A stretch of DNA of 64,000 bases, from NCBI RefSeq assembly GCF_022132145.1, contig NZ_JAJISP010000001.1:1364001-1428000 (forward strand), written 5' to 3'. Of this stretch, positions 48,933 to 57,755 are shown piece by piece. The position numbers were made by a program, and so were the translations under genes. The notes under the pieces are model-generated. The model ran no database searches and was not told the DNA's origin. It was given only the letters and a program-made list of their open reading frames with translations. Origin of the DNA: Pseudomonas sp. MMS21 TM103. GTDB taxonomy: Bacteria; Pseudomonadota; Gammaproteobacteria; Pseudomonadales; Pseudomonadaceae. Numbering within the stretch: the stretch's first letter is position 1; the number at the start of each line of letters is the position of its first letter.

Positions 48933-49781
48933 CTAGTGCTGCGGGCTAAGCCGCAGTTGCGGGGTCTGTCCGGGCTTGAGCACCTGGTTGATGGTCGGGC
49001 TGAAGCGCGGGTCGAGGCGTTCGACCCGCGCGTTGAGCAGCGGGGCGAGCCACAGATAATCACTGGCATGGCGGACCTGGATGTCCACTGCACAGCGGAA
49101 CTTGACCACATCCGCGGCGACCCTATCGAGCAGGCGGTACAGACTCTGGTTGTCGCGGCTGTCCAGCATCGGCAGGGCCACCACGCTGCTGTGTGCGGCC
49201 GGATCGATCAGCTGGGCGTCTGGTTGTGGCGCCTCTTCGGGCAACTGGATCGCCCTGAGCGCCGCCGCCTGGCGTTCGGCCGCCTGGCCCAATTGGCGCG
49301 CCTGTTCCCCGCGTGCGGCCTGGGCCTGGACGGCAGCCTGTTCGGCGGCGTTACTGGCCAGATCCGCGGCATCCAGCTCGGTTTGCCGAACCTGGGCAAT
49401 GGCGCCCCCCACCCCGGTGGTCAGTGCGGGTGCCTGTGGCATCAATTGACGCGCCTGGCGGAGGGCCTTGGCTGCACGATCCAGATCGCCGGTTTGCAGG
49501 GCCGTTTGCCCTTGCCGCAGATAGGCCTCGGCCAGTTGGCGCTGATACAGCTCCAGGCGGGCATCGCCGCTGGCGCGCCCGCGCAGGGATTTGAGCCGGC
49601 TTTTGGCCTCGCTCAACTGGCCGCTGGCCAGGTTCTGCTCGAGCAGGCGAAAGTCACCGAGCAGCTCGTCGGTGTTCTGGCCCGGCCCTTGAAGCGTGCT
49701 CTGGCACGCAACCAGCAGCAGCGAAATAGCGAGGATGGAAAGACAACGTGAGGCGAACGAGATCATTTCTGCGAGTCTCAT
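48933..49781 (-). CDS. Predicted lipoprotein (PA5502-like)
   Basis: Start ATG 49781 (MRLAEMISFASRC) gives 282 residues; a second ATG at 49766 is an alternative. It has a lipobox LVACQS and a helical N-terminal part (about 50-125) with TPR-like repeats (LYQRQLAEAYLRQGQTALQT; LDRAAKALRQARQL). A coiled Ala/Gln-rich stretch (about 130-185) and a C-terminal globular region follow. It sits between znuB and metN. The function is unknown. Confidence 0.75.
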   Translation of the reverse strand: MRLAEMISFASRCLSILAISLLLVACQSTLQGPGQNTDELLGDFRLLEQNLASGQLSEAKSRLKSLRGRASGDARLELYQRQLAEAYLRQGQTALQTGDLDRAAKALRQARQLMPQAPALTTGVGGAIAQVRQTELDAADLASNAAEQAAVQAQAARGEQARQLGQAAERQAAALRAIQLPEEAPQPDAQLIDPAAHSSVVALPMLDSRDNQSLYRLLDRVAADVVKFRCAVDIQVRHASDYLWLAPLLNARVERLDPRFSPTINQVLKPGQTPQLRLSPQH

Positions 49782-49897
49782 GTTGGGCAAAAAACGTGCA
49801 ATTCTACACCGCCGAGCCGGGCGCCACCAAACCTTGCTGCGCGTGCCCGGGCGATCCCATGTTCATGCCCAAGGCCTGCGACAGCGTAGCCTGAGTC

Positions 49898-50686
49898 TCA
49901 GGCCGTGCGCCGGGGCCAGGCGAAACTGAGCAAGAACAGGCTGGCCGCCGATACCACGATCGAGGGTCCGGCCGGGGTGTCCTGGAACCACGACAGGCTG
50001 AGACCACCGCAAACGGCGACTATGCCCAGCAGGCTGGCGCCCAGGGCCATCTGCTCCGGGGTGCGCGCATGGCGCTGGGCCGCCGCTGCGGGAATGATCA
50101 GCAACGAGGTGATCAGCAGCACGCCGACGATCTTCATTGCCACGGCGATCACGACGGCGATCAGCAGCATCAGGCTCAGGCGGATTGCCGCCACCGGCAG
50201 GCCTTCGACCCGGGCCAGTTCCTCGTGCACGGTGATCGCCAGCAACGGTCGCCAGAGCACGGCCAGCACGACCAGGACCAGGGCGCTGCCGCCGACGATC
50301 CAGGCCAGGTCGGCCGGGCCGACGGCGAGCAGGTCGCCGAACAGGTAGCCCATCAGGTCGATGCGCACATCCTTCATGAAGCTCAGCACCACCAGGCCGA
50401 GCGACAGGGTGCTGTGGGCGAGAATCCCGAGCAGGGTGTCCGAGGCCAGCGGCTGGCGGGTCTGCAAGGTCACCAGCAACACCGCCAGCAGCACGCAGCC
50501 GACCGTCACCGCCAGGGTCGGGCTGACGTCCAGCATCAGGCCGAGGGCGACGCCGAGCAGCGCGGCATGCGACAGGGTGTCGCCGAAATAGGCCATGCGC
50601 CGCCAGACCACGAAGGAGCCGAGGGGGCCGGCGACCAGGGCCAGCGCCAGGCCGGCGAGCAGGGCGTTGAGTAGAAAATCAGCCAT
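49898..50686 (-). CDS. znuB: Zinc ABC transporter permease ZnuB
   Basis: ATG 50686 ([20 protein letters not shown]) gives 262 residues and overlaps the znuC stop by 8 nt; ATG 50698 is the alternative. It is an ABC-3-type permease with about eight TM helices, including [28 protein letters not shown]. It imports zinc with ZnuC and periplasmic ZnuA. Confidence 0.95.
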   Translation of the reverse strand: MADFLLNALLAGLALALVAGPLGSFVVWRRMAYFGDTLSHAALLGVALGLMLDVSPTLAVTVGCVLLAVLLVTLQTRQPLASDTLLGILAHSTLSLGLVVLSFMKDVRIDLMGYLFGDLLAVGPADLAWIVGGSALVLVVLAVLWRPLLAITVHEELARVEGLPVAAIRLSLMLLIAVVIAVAMKIVGVLLITSLLIIPAAAAQRHARTPEQMALGASLLGIVAVCGGLSLSWFQDTPAGPSIVVSAASLFLLSFAWPRRTA

Positions 50687-51485
50687 GCTTGCAGCCATCT
50701 CCGTGTACGTGTGGTTGGACCGGACCCTTGATGCTCAGGCCGGCGCTCGCTTCGTTGACCACCGCACCGTGCAGGTCATGCTCATGGTCGTGGCGGTGGT
50801 GATAGATCGCCAGGCTCTTGGCGTCCTGGCCGAACAGCTCGACGAACGCCGGGTCCCCGCTGACCTGCTCCGGATGGCCGGAACAGCAGACATGCCGATT
50901 CAGGCAGACCACCTGATCGGTGGTGCTCATCACCAGGTGCAGGTCGTGCGAGACCATCAGCACGCCGCAACCATGGCGGTCGCGCAACTGGGTGATCAGG
51001 CGATACAGCTCGGCCTGGCCACTGACGTCGACGCCCTGCACCGGCTCGTCGAGCACCAGCAGCTGCGGCTCGCGCAGCAGCGCGCGGGCCAGCAGCACAC
51101 GCTGCAACTCGCCGCCGGAAATGCTCTGCAAGGGGCTGTCGATCACCTGGTTGGCGCCGACCTCGGCCAGCGCCGCCTGGGCGCTGGCGCGATCGACGCC
51201 GGGCACCAGGCGCAGAAAACGCAGCACGCTAAGCGGCAGGGTGGCATCGACATGGAGTTTCTGCGGCATATAGCCGATGCGCAGTTTCGGCTTGCGCCAG
51301 ACGCTGCCGCTATCGGGCTTGAGCAGGCCGAGCACGGTGCGCACCAGGGTGGTCTTGCCGGCGCCGTTGGGGCCGATCAGGGTGACGATCTCGCCGGGAT
51401 TGACGCTCAGTTGCACATCCTGCAGCACGCTCTGGCCACGGAAGCCGACGCTAATCCCGGCGAGGCGAATCAGTGCATCGCTCAT
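50679..51485 (-). CDS. znuC: Zinc ABC transporter ATPase ZnuC
   Basis: ATG 51485 overlaps the zur stop by 4 nt and matches the family N-terminus ([15 protein letters not shown]). The 268-residue ATPase has Walker [10 protein letters not shown], signature [15 protein letters not shown], Walker [13 protein letters not shown] and H-loop VSHDLHLV. The His/Cys-rich C-terminal tail ([22 protein letters not shown]) is typical of ZnuC and may bind zinc. Confidence 0.96.
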   Translation of the reverse strand: MSDALIRLAGISVGFRGQSVLQDVQLSVNPGEIVTLIGPNGAGKTTLVRTVLGLLKPDSGSVWRKPKLRIGYMPQKLHVDATLPLSVLRFLRLVPGVDRASAQAALAEVGANQVIDSPLQSISGGELQRVLLARALLREPQLLVLDEPVQGVDVSGQAELYRLITQLRDRHGCGVLMVSHDLHLVMSTTDQVVCLNRHVCCSGHPEQVSGDPAFVELFGQDAKSLAIYHHRHDHEHDLHGAVVNEASAGLSIKGPVQPHVHGDGCKHG

Positions 51486-51967
51486 GCGGCCTCCTGGCAG
51501 CCGGCGCAGAGGCCGACCACTTCGACGGTCTGCCCTTCGACCACGAAACCGACGCTCTGCGCACCACTGACGATCGCTTCGCTGATCGCCGCGTGCTCCA
51601 GTTCGATGGCCGCATGGCAACTGCGGCAGATGAGGAACTGGCCCTGATGGGCATGGGCCGGGTGACTGCAGCCGACGAAGGCGTTGAGCGAGGCGATGCG
51701 GTGCACCAGGCCGTTATCCAGGAGAAAATCCAGCGCCCGATAGACGGTCGGCGGTGCGGCGCGGCGTCCGTCCAGCTCGCTCAACACGGCGAGGATGTCG
51801 TAGGCGCCGAGCGGCTTGTGGCTCTGCCAGACCAGCTCCAGCACGCGCTTGCGCAGGGTGGTCAGGCGCAACCCCTGAAGCGTGCAGATGCTTTCGGCCT
51901 CGGCCAGGGCTTGGCTGACGCAGTGGGAATGGTCGTGGGGGCGTGAGGCGAGCGGTGGCTGAGTCAT
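51482..51967 (-). CDS. zur: Zinc uptake regulator Zur (Fur family)
   Basis: The 161-residue Fur-family repressor has a winged HTH (about 25-85, [28 protein letters not shown] pattern) and structural Zn cysteines CRSC and CAGC. It represses zinc uptake genes when zinc is present. It is the first gene of zur-znuC-znuB and is divergent from znuA. Confidence 0.95.
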   Translation of the reverse strand: MTQPPLASRPHDHSHCVSQALAEAESICTLQGLRLTTLRKRVLELVWQSHKPLGAYDILAVLSELDGRRAAPPTVYRALDFLLDNGLVHRIASLNAFVGCSHPAHAHQGQFLICRSCHAAIELEHAAISEAIVSGAQSVGFVVEGQTVEVVGLCAGCQEAA

Positions 51968-51994
51968 GGGCAGGGGACGGCAGAGACTAGAGAC

Positions 51995-52007
51995 GTTATT
52001 ATATTAC
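51995..52007. promoter_or_regulatory. Candidate Zur operator between zur and znuA
   Basis: GTTATTATATTAC is a near-palindromic AT-rich 13-mer matching the Zur-box pattern GTTAT-nnn-ATAAC at most positions. It lies 28 nt before the znuA GTG and 28 nt upstream of zur, so one Zur dimer could control both. Confidence 0.7.
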
Positions 52008-52034
52008 CCTTTCCTTCCCGCCAGGGTGTTCTCC

Positions 52035-52988
52035 GTGTTGCGTCTTTTTTCTGCTGTAAGCCTGCTCTGTGCCGCTTTCCTCACCAGCCCTGCTGCCCTT
52101 GCCGAGGTGCGCGTGCTGACCAGCATCAAACCCTTGCAGCTGATCGCCGCAGCCGTACAAGACGGTGTCGGCAGCCCCGAAGTGCTGCTGCCGCCCGGCG
52201 CCTCGCCGCACCACTATGCCCTGCGCCCCTCCGATGTGCGGCGGGTACGCGAGGTGGCGCTGCTGTACTGGATCGGTCCCGACCTGGAAAGCTTCCTGCC
52301 GCGAGTTCTGGCCGGGCGCAGCCAGCCGAGTGTCGCGGTGATGGACCTGCCCGGCATGCACCTGCGCCACTACGCTGAGGGCCACGATGACCACGACCAG
52401 GCCCATGACGAGCACGCCGAGCCCGAGCCGGCGGTCGCCGATGAGCACGATCAGGATCACCGTCCCGGTAGCGTGGATGCGCACCTCTGGCTGTTGCCGG
52501 CCAACGCGCGGGTAATCGCCACGCGCATGGCCGCCGACCTGAGCGCCGCCGACCCGGCGAACGCCGCGCGTTACCAGGCCAACCTGGTCGCCTTCGGCAA
52601 ACGCCTGGAAGCCCTCGACCAGCGCCTGAAACAGCGTCTGAGCGGGGTGGCCGACAAGCCCTATTTCGTCTTCCACGAAGCCTACGACTACTTCGAGGCC
52701 GCCTACGGCCTCCAGCACGCCGGGGTGTTCAGCGTGCTCGGCGAAGTGCAACCGGGCGCCCGCCATGTCGCGGCCATGCGCACCCGCCTGGAGCAGGCCG
52801 GGCCGAGCTGCGTATTCAGCGAGCCGCCGCTGCGTCCGCGCCTGGCCGAAACCCTGATCGCCGGCCTGCCGGCGACTCTGGCCGAACTGGATACCATGGG
52901 CGCCAGCCTGGTCGTGGATGGCAACGGCTATACAACGTTGCTGGATAACCTGGGCAATGACTTGGCCGAGTGCCTGAACGCCTTGTAG
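52035..52988 (+). CDS. znuA: Zinc ABC transporter substrate-binding protein ZnuA
   Basis: GTG 52035 with AGGGTG 6 nt ahead gives a clean signal peptide (LRLFSAVSLLCAAFLTSPAALA); an ORF extension to 51966 would cover the Zur box. The 317-residue protein has zinc ligands in PPGASPHHYALRPSD, a His/Asp-rich flexible loop (HDDHDQAHDEHAEPEP) and FHEAYDYFEAAYGL. It captures zinc in the periplasm. Confidence 0.95.
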   Translation: MLRLFSAVSLLCAAFLTSPAALAEVRVLTSIKPLQLIAAAVQDGVGSPEVLLPPGASPHHYALRPSDVRRVREVALLYWIGPDLESFLPRVLAGRSQPSVAVMDLPGMHLRHYAEGHDDHDQAHDEHAEPEPAVADEHDQDHRPGSVDAHLWLLPANARVIATRMAADLSAADPANAARYQANLVAFGKRLEALDQRLKQRLSGVADKPYFVFHEAYDYFEAAYGLQHAGVFSVLGEVQPGARHVAAMRTRLEQAGPSCVFSEPPLRPRLAETLIAGLPATLAELDTMGASLVVDGNGYTTLLDNLGNDLAECLNAL

Positions 52989-53047
52989 CGCCGCGCGGTC
53001 GCGCGCACAGGGCGGATCCGCTCTCTCGACAGACCGCGACCCGGAAA

Positions 53048-53087
53048 GCCTGATGGTGGACCAGGGTGTATCGATCCACCATCAGGC
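53048..53087. terminator. Strong hairpin between znuA and the tsx-like gene
   Basis: GCCTGATGGTGGA pairs perfectly with TCCACCATCAGGC (13 bp) around a 14-nt loop, midway between the two convergent genes. No long U-tract follows on either strand, so it may be a terminator helped by other factors or an RNA-stabilising structure. Confidence 0.5.
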
Positions 53088-53127
53088 CGCAGGGTCCAGG
53101 CTCTGTGGCCTGCCCCTGTTGCAGCCC

Positions 53128-53919
53128 TCAGAAATGCGCTTTGACCAGCAGGCTGATGGCGCTCTGGTCGGTGCCGCCGAGAATCTCGTCGCCGAGGAAG
53201 CTGTCATCGGCGATGCCGTACTTATCGCTCCAGTAGTCGTACTCGACGCCCAGGTAAACCTTCTTGCCGATGCCGAAGGCTTTGGCCACGTCGTATTTGA
53301 TCTGCGGGTTGAAGTGCAGGTTGGCGTGGTAGCTGTCGTCGTTGTCGACCACCCAGTCCATGAAGCCATCGATCACCAGGTCGGAGTTGCCGAGCGGGAC
53401 GGTGTAGCTCCAGACCGGGGTGATCTGCCAGACGTTATCGCCATCGCGTTTGCCGTCGGTGGTGCGCAGGTAGGTGTTGATCTGGACGTAGTCGAAGCCG
53501 GGAATCGCCAGGTCAATGGCCGGGCCGATCAGGTAGGACTCGGTGTCGTCCTCGCCGAATTCGTAGGTGGCGGCCAGGAGCACGTCCTTGATCGGGCCGA
53601 AGGACAGGTCGGCGCCACTGATCTTGCCCAGCGACAGGCGTGGGCTGAACTCGCCGTAGAAGGTGTGGCCATCGCCGGCGCCGTTGGTGGCCTCGGTGTT
53701 GAACTTGATGCCGTCGACGAAGAAGAACAGGTCGCCAAAGCTCCAGCCGCTGGCGTGCTCGAAGGTCAGGGTTTGCTGCTTGGGCGGGTCGATGGTGAAG
53801 TCGATGCCGTTGAGGTAGCTCAGGCTGTTGTCCTGCCATTGCAACAGGTCGCCCGCCAGGGCCTGACCGGTGGCCAGCAAGCTACCTGCCAGCATGAGAG
53901 TGGTTGCGCTGCGCTTCAT
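53128..53919 (-). CDS. Tsx/OmpK-like outer-membrane channel
   Basis: The 263-residue protein has a signal peptide (about 1-22) and then a Tsx/OmpK-type beta-barrel: LLQWQDNSLSYLNGIDF, FTFEH-like strands, FFFVDGIKF and a C-terminal Phe (VKAHF). Tsx channels pass nucleosides across the outer membrane. AGGAG precedes ATG 53919. Next to a BMP-type ABC importer, a nucleoside-related role is likely. A RutR-like operator lies about 40-60 nt upstream. Confidence 0.88.
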   Translation of the reverse strand: MKRSATTLMLAGSLLATGQALAGDLLQWQDNSLSYLNGIDFTIDPPKQQTLTFEHASGWSFGDLFFFVDGIKFNTEATNGAGDGHTFYGEFSPRLSLGKISGADLSFGPIKDVLLAATYEFGEDDTESYLIGPAIDLAIPGFDYVQINTYLRTTDGKRDGDNVWQITPVWSYTVPLGNSDLVIDGFMDWVVDNDDSYHANLHFNPQIKYDVAKAFGIGKKVYLGVEYDYWSDKYGIADDSFLGDEILGGTDQSAISLLVKAHF

Positions 53920-53956
53920 CGTGAATGCTCCTTGGGTATTTTTTTAGTAGTGAACC

Positions 53957-53980
53957 TGTCGTGTTGGTCAGGCTTTTTAC
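53957..53980. promoter_or_regulatory. RutR-like operator upstream of the tsx-like gene (O4)
   Basis: On the minus strand this reads GTAAAAAGCCTGACCA then ACACGACA. Its 14-bp core TGACCAACACGACA differs from the O1 core by one base. The core matches the RutR palindrome TGACCA-nn-TGGTCA at 9 of 12 positions. It is the weakest of the four sites but lies in the promoter region of the OMP gene. Confidence 0.5.
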
Positions 53981-54229
53981 CCATGAGCAAGAATGGCGCC
54001 AGTTCCTGTCTGTCCGGACAGAAAAGCCCATGTTTAGCCGTGCCTGGCGTTGTTCCAGGCCCGGCTGCCCTGGGTCGACGGGGCACAGGGGGCTGAAGCG
54101 CCTCTGAAGGGGTGTCGGGAGCTGGCAGTTGCGCGCTGTTATGCGGCGTTATCCGGACTTTTTGCGCCATTTCATTGCGTTTTCCGCGCAAGCAGACTGC
54201 ACCCGAAGGCGGGCCAAAACGCCTGGCGA

Positions 54230-55189
54230 TCAGGCGTTATCGCGCCGGTAGGCGTAGGTCTCGGCAAAGCGCGAAAGCATGTAATCGGCGCAGGCGATCG
54301 GCACGTACCTGGCCGGGTTCTGCTCATCCTGGCAGCCGGGCAGGCAGCTGATCTCGGTATCCGGGTGCGGTTCGGCGAAGAACGGCATCGAGTAGCGATC
54401 CACCCCCAACGGGCTGATCACCCGGTGTGGGGTGGACTTGTAGCGGTCGTTGCTCCAGCGCGCCAGCATGTCGCCGATGTTGACCACGAAGGTGCCGTCG
54501 ATCGGCGGCGCGTCGATCCATTCGCCCTGCAGGTTCTGCACCTGCAGGCCGCCAGCGGCGTCCTGGTAGAGCAGGGTCACGCAGCCGTAGTCGGTGTGTG
54601 CGCCGGCGCCTTGCTGGGCGGCGCTGCTGGCGGTCTGTCGCGGCGGGTAGTGGATCAGGCGCAGCACGCTGATCGGCTGCTCGAAGCGCCGGTCGAAGAA
54701 GTCGCGCTCGATGCCCAGGGCGAGGGCCATGGCCCGTAGCAGGGTTTTCGCCAACTCGTGCATGTCCAGGTAGTGCTGTTCGAACAAGGGCTGCCAGCCG
54801 GGGATCGGCGGGTGGCGGTTGGGCCCACGCAGTGGCTTGCCCGCCAGCACCTCGGGGTGCTCGGCGGGCAGGTGCAGGCCCATGTCGAAGGTCTCCTTGA
54901 GGTCGCTGGGGCGTGTCGGGTCGAGTTGCTCGGTGGCGATGGCGCCGTAGCCCCGGTGGTGCTTTGACTGAGTGATGTCGATGCACAGCTTTTCCGCATC
55001 CGGGCGGGCGAAGAAGTCAACGGCGGCGGCCGTGAGTGCGGCGATGCGCGCGGCGCTGATCGGGTGGCCCTTGATGTAGAAGAAGCCCCACTGGCGGCAG
55101 GCCAGGTCGATCTGCCGGGCGACCTGCGGCCAGCCGGCCGGGTCGCTGGCATAGAGCGGGGCGATGTCGATGATGGGCAGTGAGTTCAT
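54230..55189 (-). CDS. Isopenicillin-N-synthase-like Fe(II)/2-oxoglutarate oxygenase
   Basis: The 319-residue protein has the DIOX_N domain (NSLPIIDIAPLYASD) and the 2OG-FeII core with iron ligands His198 and Asp200 (AHTDYG) and His255 (STPHRVISP). The Arg-x-Ser (RYSMPF) 2OG-binding pair is visible. It is in the family that includes thymine-7-hydroxylase. It lies 130 nt downstream of the nucleoside-type binding protein gene and is transcribed in the same direction. The substrate is unknown; an imported nucleobase or nucleoside is the inference. Confidence 0.88.
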   Translation of the reverse strand: MNSLPIIDIAPLYASDPAGWPQVARQIDLACRQWGFFYIKGHPISAARIAALTAAAVDFFARPDAEKLCIDITQSKHHRGYGAIATEQLDPTRPSDLKETFDMGLHLPAEHPEVLAGKPLRGPNRHPPIPGWQPLFEQHYLDMHELAKTLLRAMALALGIERDFFDRRFEQPISVLRLIHYPPRQTASSAAQQGAGAHTDYGCVTLLYQDAAGGLQVQNLQGEWIDAPPIDGTFVVNIGDMLARWSNDRYKSTPHRVISPLGVDRYSMPFFAEPHPDTEISCLPGCQDEQNPARYVPIACADYMLSRFAETYAYRRDNA

Positions 55190-55245
55190 GGGGGTTCCTG
55201 GAGGGTTAGGTGCTGCGAGTCCTCTGGTACTCCGGGCAGCGGAAA

Positions 55246-55298
55246 GGGCGGAAATCCGCCCCTGGTGTGCGGTGCTCGCCCGCCTGGGAGAGCACCGC
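55246..55298. other. Two intergenic hairpins between BMP and oxygenase genes
   Basis: GGGCGGA/TCCGCCC (55246-55261) and GCGGTGCTC/GAGCACCGC (55269-55298) form successive stems. There is no U-tract, so they may protect the upstream mRNA or lower downstream expression rather than terminate transcription. Confidence 0.5.
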
Positions 55299-55319
55299 GC
55301 CTACGCGTGATGGCTAGGG

Positions 55320-56402
55320 TTACTGCGGAATTTCCGCGGTGATGCCTTTGACGTAGTAGTTCATCCCGGCCAGTTCGGCATTGCTGGCGGTGGCGCCGAC
55401 GGGAATCTTGATGGCGCCGGCCTGGTCCATGATCGGCCCGGTGAAGGGGTGGAAGGAGCCGTCCTTGATGCTGGCGATGATGGCTTCGGCTTCGGCTTTG
55501 ACATCGGCGGGTACCAGATCGCTGATCGGCAGTTCGATGGTGCCGTCGGCCAGGCCGCCCCAGTAGTCTTGGGGTGCCCAGGTGCCGTCGAGGACCGCCT
55601 GGGTGCTGCGCGCGTAGTGCGGGCCCCAGTTGTTGACGATCGAGGTGAGCACGGCTTTCGGGCCGAAGTGGGCCATGTCCGAGGCGTAGCCCACCGAGTA
55701 GACGCCACGCCGTTCGGCGGTCTGGATCGGCGCCGGGCTGTCGGTGTGCTGGAACACCACGTCGACGCCCTGATCGATCAGCGCGTTGGCGGCGTCGGCT
55801 TCCTTGCCCGGGTCGAACCAGGAGTTGACCCACACCACCTTGATCTCGCTGCCGGGGTTGTAGGTGTCCAGGGCCAGCTGGATGGCGTTGATGTCGCGAA
55901 TCACCTCGGGGATCGGGAAGGAGGCGACGTAGCCGATCTTCTTGCTCTTGGTCATCTTGGCCGCCAGGAAACCACCGACGTAGCGACCTTCATAGGAGGT
56001 CGACAGGTAGGTGCCGAGGTTCTTGTCCTGCTTGTAGCCGGTGGCGTGCTCGAAGGTGACCTTGGGGAACTGCTTGGCGACCTTGGCGGTGGGGTTCATG
56101 TAGCCGAAGGAGGTGGTGAACACCAGGTCGTAACCGCCCTTGGCCATGTTGCGGATGACCCGCTCGGCGTCGGCGCCTTCAGCCACGTTCTCGACGAAGC
56201 TGGTTTGCACCTTGTCGCCGAACTGCTTGATCACTGCCTGACGACCCTGTTCGTGCTGGTAGGTCCAGCCGTGGTCGCCGATCGGGCCGACATAGACGAA
56301 ACCGACTTTCAGTGGCTCGGCGGCCTGGGCGCTCAGGGCTGCGGTCAGGCCGATGGCGACGGTAACGCCGCGCGCCAGGGCTTTCAGGGAAGGTGTGGAC
56401 AT
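55320..56402 (-). CDS. BMP-family ABC transporter substrate-binding protein
   Basis: ATG 56402 gives a 360-residue protein starting MSTPSLKALARGVTVAIGL with a signal peptide ending near SAQA. It has the BMP/PnrA family fold: VGFVYVGPIGDHGWTYQHEQG, FVENVAEGADAERVIRNMAKGG and GYASDMAHFGPKAVLTSIVNNWG. Family members bind nucleosides, purines or related ligands. It serves the importer encoded just upstream on the strand. Confidence 0.92.
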   Translation of the reverse strand: MSTPSLKALARGVTVAIGLTAALSAQAAEPLKVGFVYVGPIGDHGWTYQHEQGRQAVIKQFGDKVQTSFVENVAEGADAERVIRNMAKGGYDLVFTTSFGYMNPTAKVAKQFPKVTFEHATGYKQDKNLGTYLSTSYEGRYVGGFLAAKMTKSKKIGYVASFPIPEVIRDINAIQLALDTYNPGSEIKVVWVNSWFDPGKEADAANALIDQGVDVVFQHTDSPAPIQTAERRGVYSVGYASDMAHFGPKAVLTSIVNNWGPHYARSTQAVLDGTWAPQDYWGGLADGTIELPISDLVPADVKAEAEAIIASIKDGSFHPFTGPIMDQAGAIKIPVGATASNAELAGMNYYVKGITAEIPQ

Positions 56403-56460
56403 AGGGTGCAATGCTCCGTGTCGAATTCTTTTATAGGGCCGAAAGGGCGTCCTGGCTAAT

Positions 56461-56483
56461 GCAAAAATCTGACCAACAGGACA
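56461..56483. promoter_or_regulatory. RutR-like operator upstream of the BMP gene (O1)
   Basis: The segment reads GCAAAAATC then TGACCAACAGGACA. The 14-bp core matches the RutR palindrome TGACCA-nn-TGGTCA at 10 of 12 positions. It lies 59 nt upstream of the BMP gene, giving that gene a possible second promoter inside the cluster. The flanks GCAA(A/T)4 recur in the sites at 60446 and 61501. Confidence 0.6.
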
Positions 56484-56705
56484 ATTAATTTGGCAGGCCA
56501 CGCCGCCGCGCTGGCGCCGTGGTTCTGCGTTGATTGAAGGTTGTCCAAGTGGTCAATAAAGGCGCGTTTTTCGCGCTCAGGCTTGAAGCTGGTGCGCCGC
56601 CGTTGGTGCGGCAGCGGGAGCCTAGGCATGGGTGGTGGCGACGCCTGGCGGAGCATCGCTACGCGGATACATGGATTCCCAAAGCACAAGGACCACTGCC
56701 TGGGC

Positions 56706-57632
56706 TCAGAGTCCGGCCTTCCAGGGTTGGCCCAGGGACATGGGCGCGTAGAGGCGGGTCTTGATCGCGTCGCGTGACATCACCACCAGTACCAGGATGG
56801 TCGCCACGTAGGGCAGCATCGCCAGCAGGTTGGCCGGCATGCTCACGCCGATGCCCTGGGCCACCAGGTGGAGGATGCTGGCCAGGCCGAACAGGTAGGC
56901 ACCGAGCAGCACGCGATATACCCGCCAGCTGGCGAACACCACCAGCGCCAGGGCAATCCAGCCGCGTCCGGCGCTCATGTTCTCCGCCCACATCGGCGTG
57001 TAGGCCAGCGACAGGTAGGCACCTGCCATGCCGGCCATGGCACCGCCGAACAGCACCGCCAGGGTGCGCACGCGCAGCACGGGTAGGCCCATGGCGCTGG
57101 CCGCGTCGGGGTTCTCGCCGACCGCCTGGAGAATCAGGCCGATGCGGCTTTTCAGCAGTGCCCAGGCGACCAGGCCGAACAAGGCGAACGACAGGTACAC
57201 CAGCACGTCCTGGTTGAACAGCATGTGGCCGAGCAAGGGGATATCCCCCAGCAGCGGGATGCTGATCGGCTCGAAACCGCTCAACGGTTTGCCGACCCAG
57301 GTACTGCCGATAAAGGCCGAGAGGCCGACGCCGAAGATGGTCAGGGCCAGGCCGGTGGCCACCTGATTGGCTTGGCAGCCGAGGGCGACCAGGGCGAACA
57401 GCGCCGCCAGCAACATGCCGGCCAGGCAGGCCAGCAGCACGCCGAGCCACAGGCTGCCGCTGGCGTAGGCGACGATAAAGCCGATTACCGCGCCGAACAG
57501 CATCATGCCTTCCTGGCCGAGGTTGAGTACGCCGCTCTTTTCGCACACCAGCTCACCGAGGGCGACCAGCAGCAGCGGGGTGCCGCAGCGCACCATGGCG
57601 AAGAGGATATTGCTCAGCAGTTCAAGGTCCAT
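56706..57632 (-). CDS. ABC transporter permease, nucleoside-type (second)
   Basis: ATG 57632 (MDLELLSNILFAMVRCGTP) with AGGAA upstream gives 308 residues; the earlier frame to 57668 is less likely. It is a BPD_transp_2 (branched-chain/simple-sugar type) permease with about eight TM helices and the signature GELVCEKSGVLNLGQEGMMLFGAV. It pairs with the permease at 57756 to form a heterodimeric channel, as in nucleoside importers (NupPQ-like). Confidence 0.92.
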   Translation of the reverse strand: MDLELLSNILFAMVRCGTPLLLVALGELVCEKSGVLNLGQEGMMLFGAVIGFIVAYASGSLWLGVLLACLAGMLLAALFALVALGCQANQVATGLALTIFGVGLSAFIGSTWVGKPLSGFEPISIPLLGDIPLLGHMLFNQDVLVYLSFALFGLVAWALLKSRIGLILQAVGENPDAASAMGLPVLRVRTLAVLFGGAMAGMAGAYLSLAYTPMWAENMSAGRGWIALALVVFASWRVYRVLLGAYLFGLASILHLVAQGIGVSMPANLLAMLPYVATILVLVVMSRDAIKTRLYAPMSLGQPWKAGL

Positions 57633-57669
57633 CGGTGATTCCTCGCGTGATCTTGGGCAGAGCCCCATC

Positions 57670-57719
57670 TGTAGGCGCGAACTTGCCCGCGCTCGGCAAC
57701 TGCCTGGGATCGCGGGCAG
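57670..57719. repeat. REP-type palindrome between the two permease genes
   Basis: TGTAGGCGCGAACTTGCCCG and, after a spacer, ATCGCGGGCAG form the inverted ends of a REP-like element of the type common in Pseudomonas. It sits inside an apparent operon, separating the permease genes by 123 nt. Confidence 0.65.
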
Positions 57720-57755
57720 GGACTGGGCGTGGGCCGCACGCCTGCACGTTGGTTG

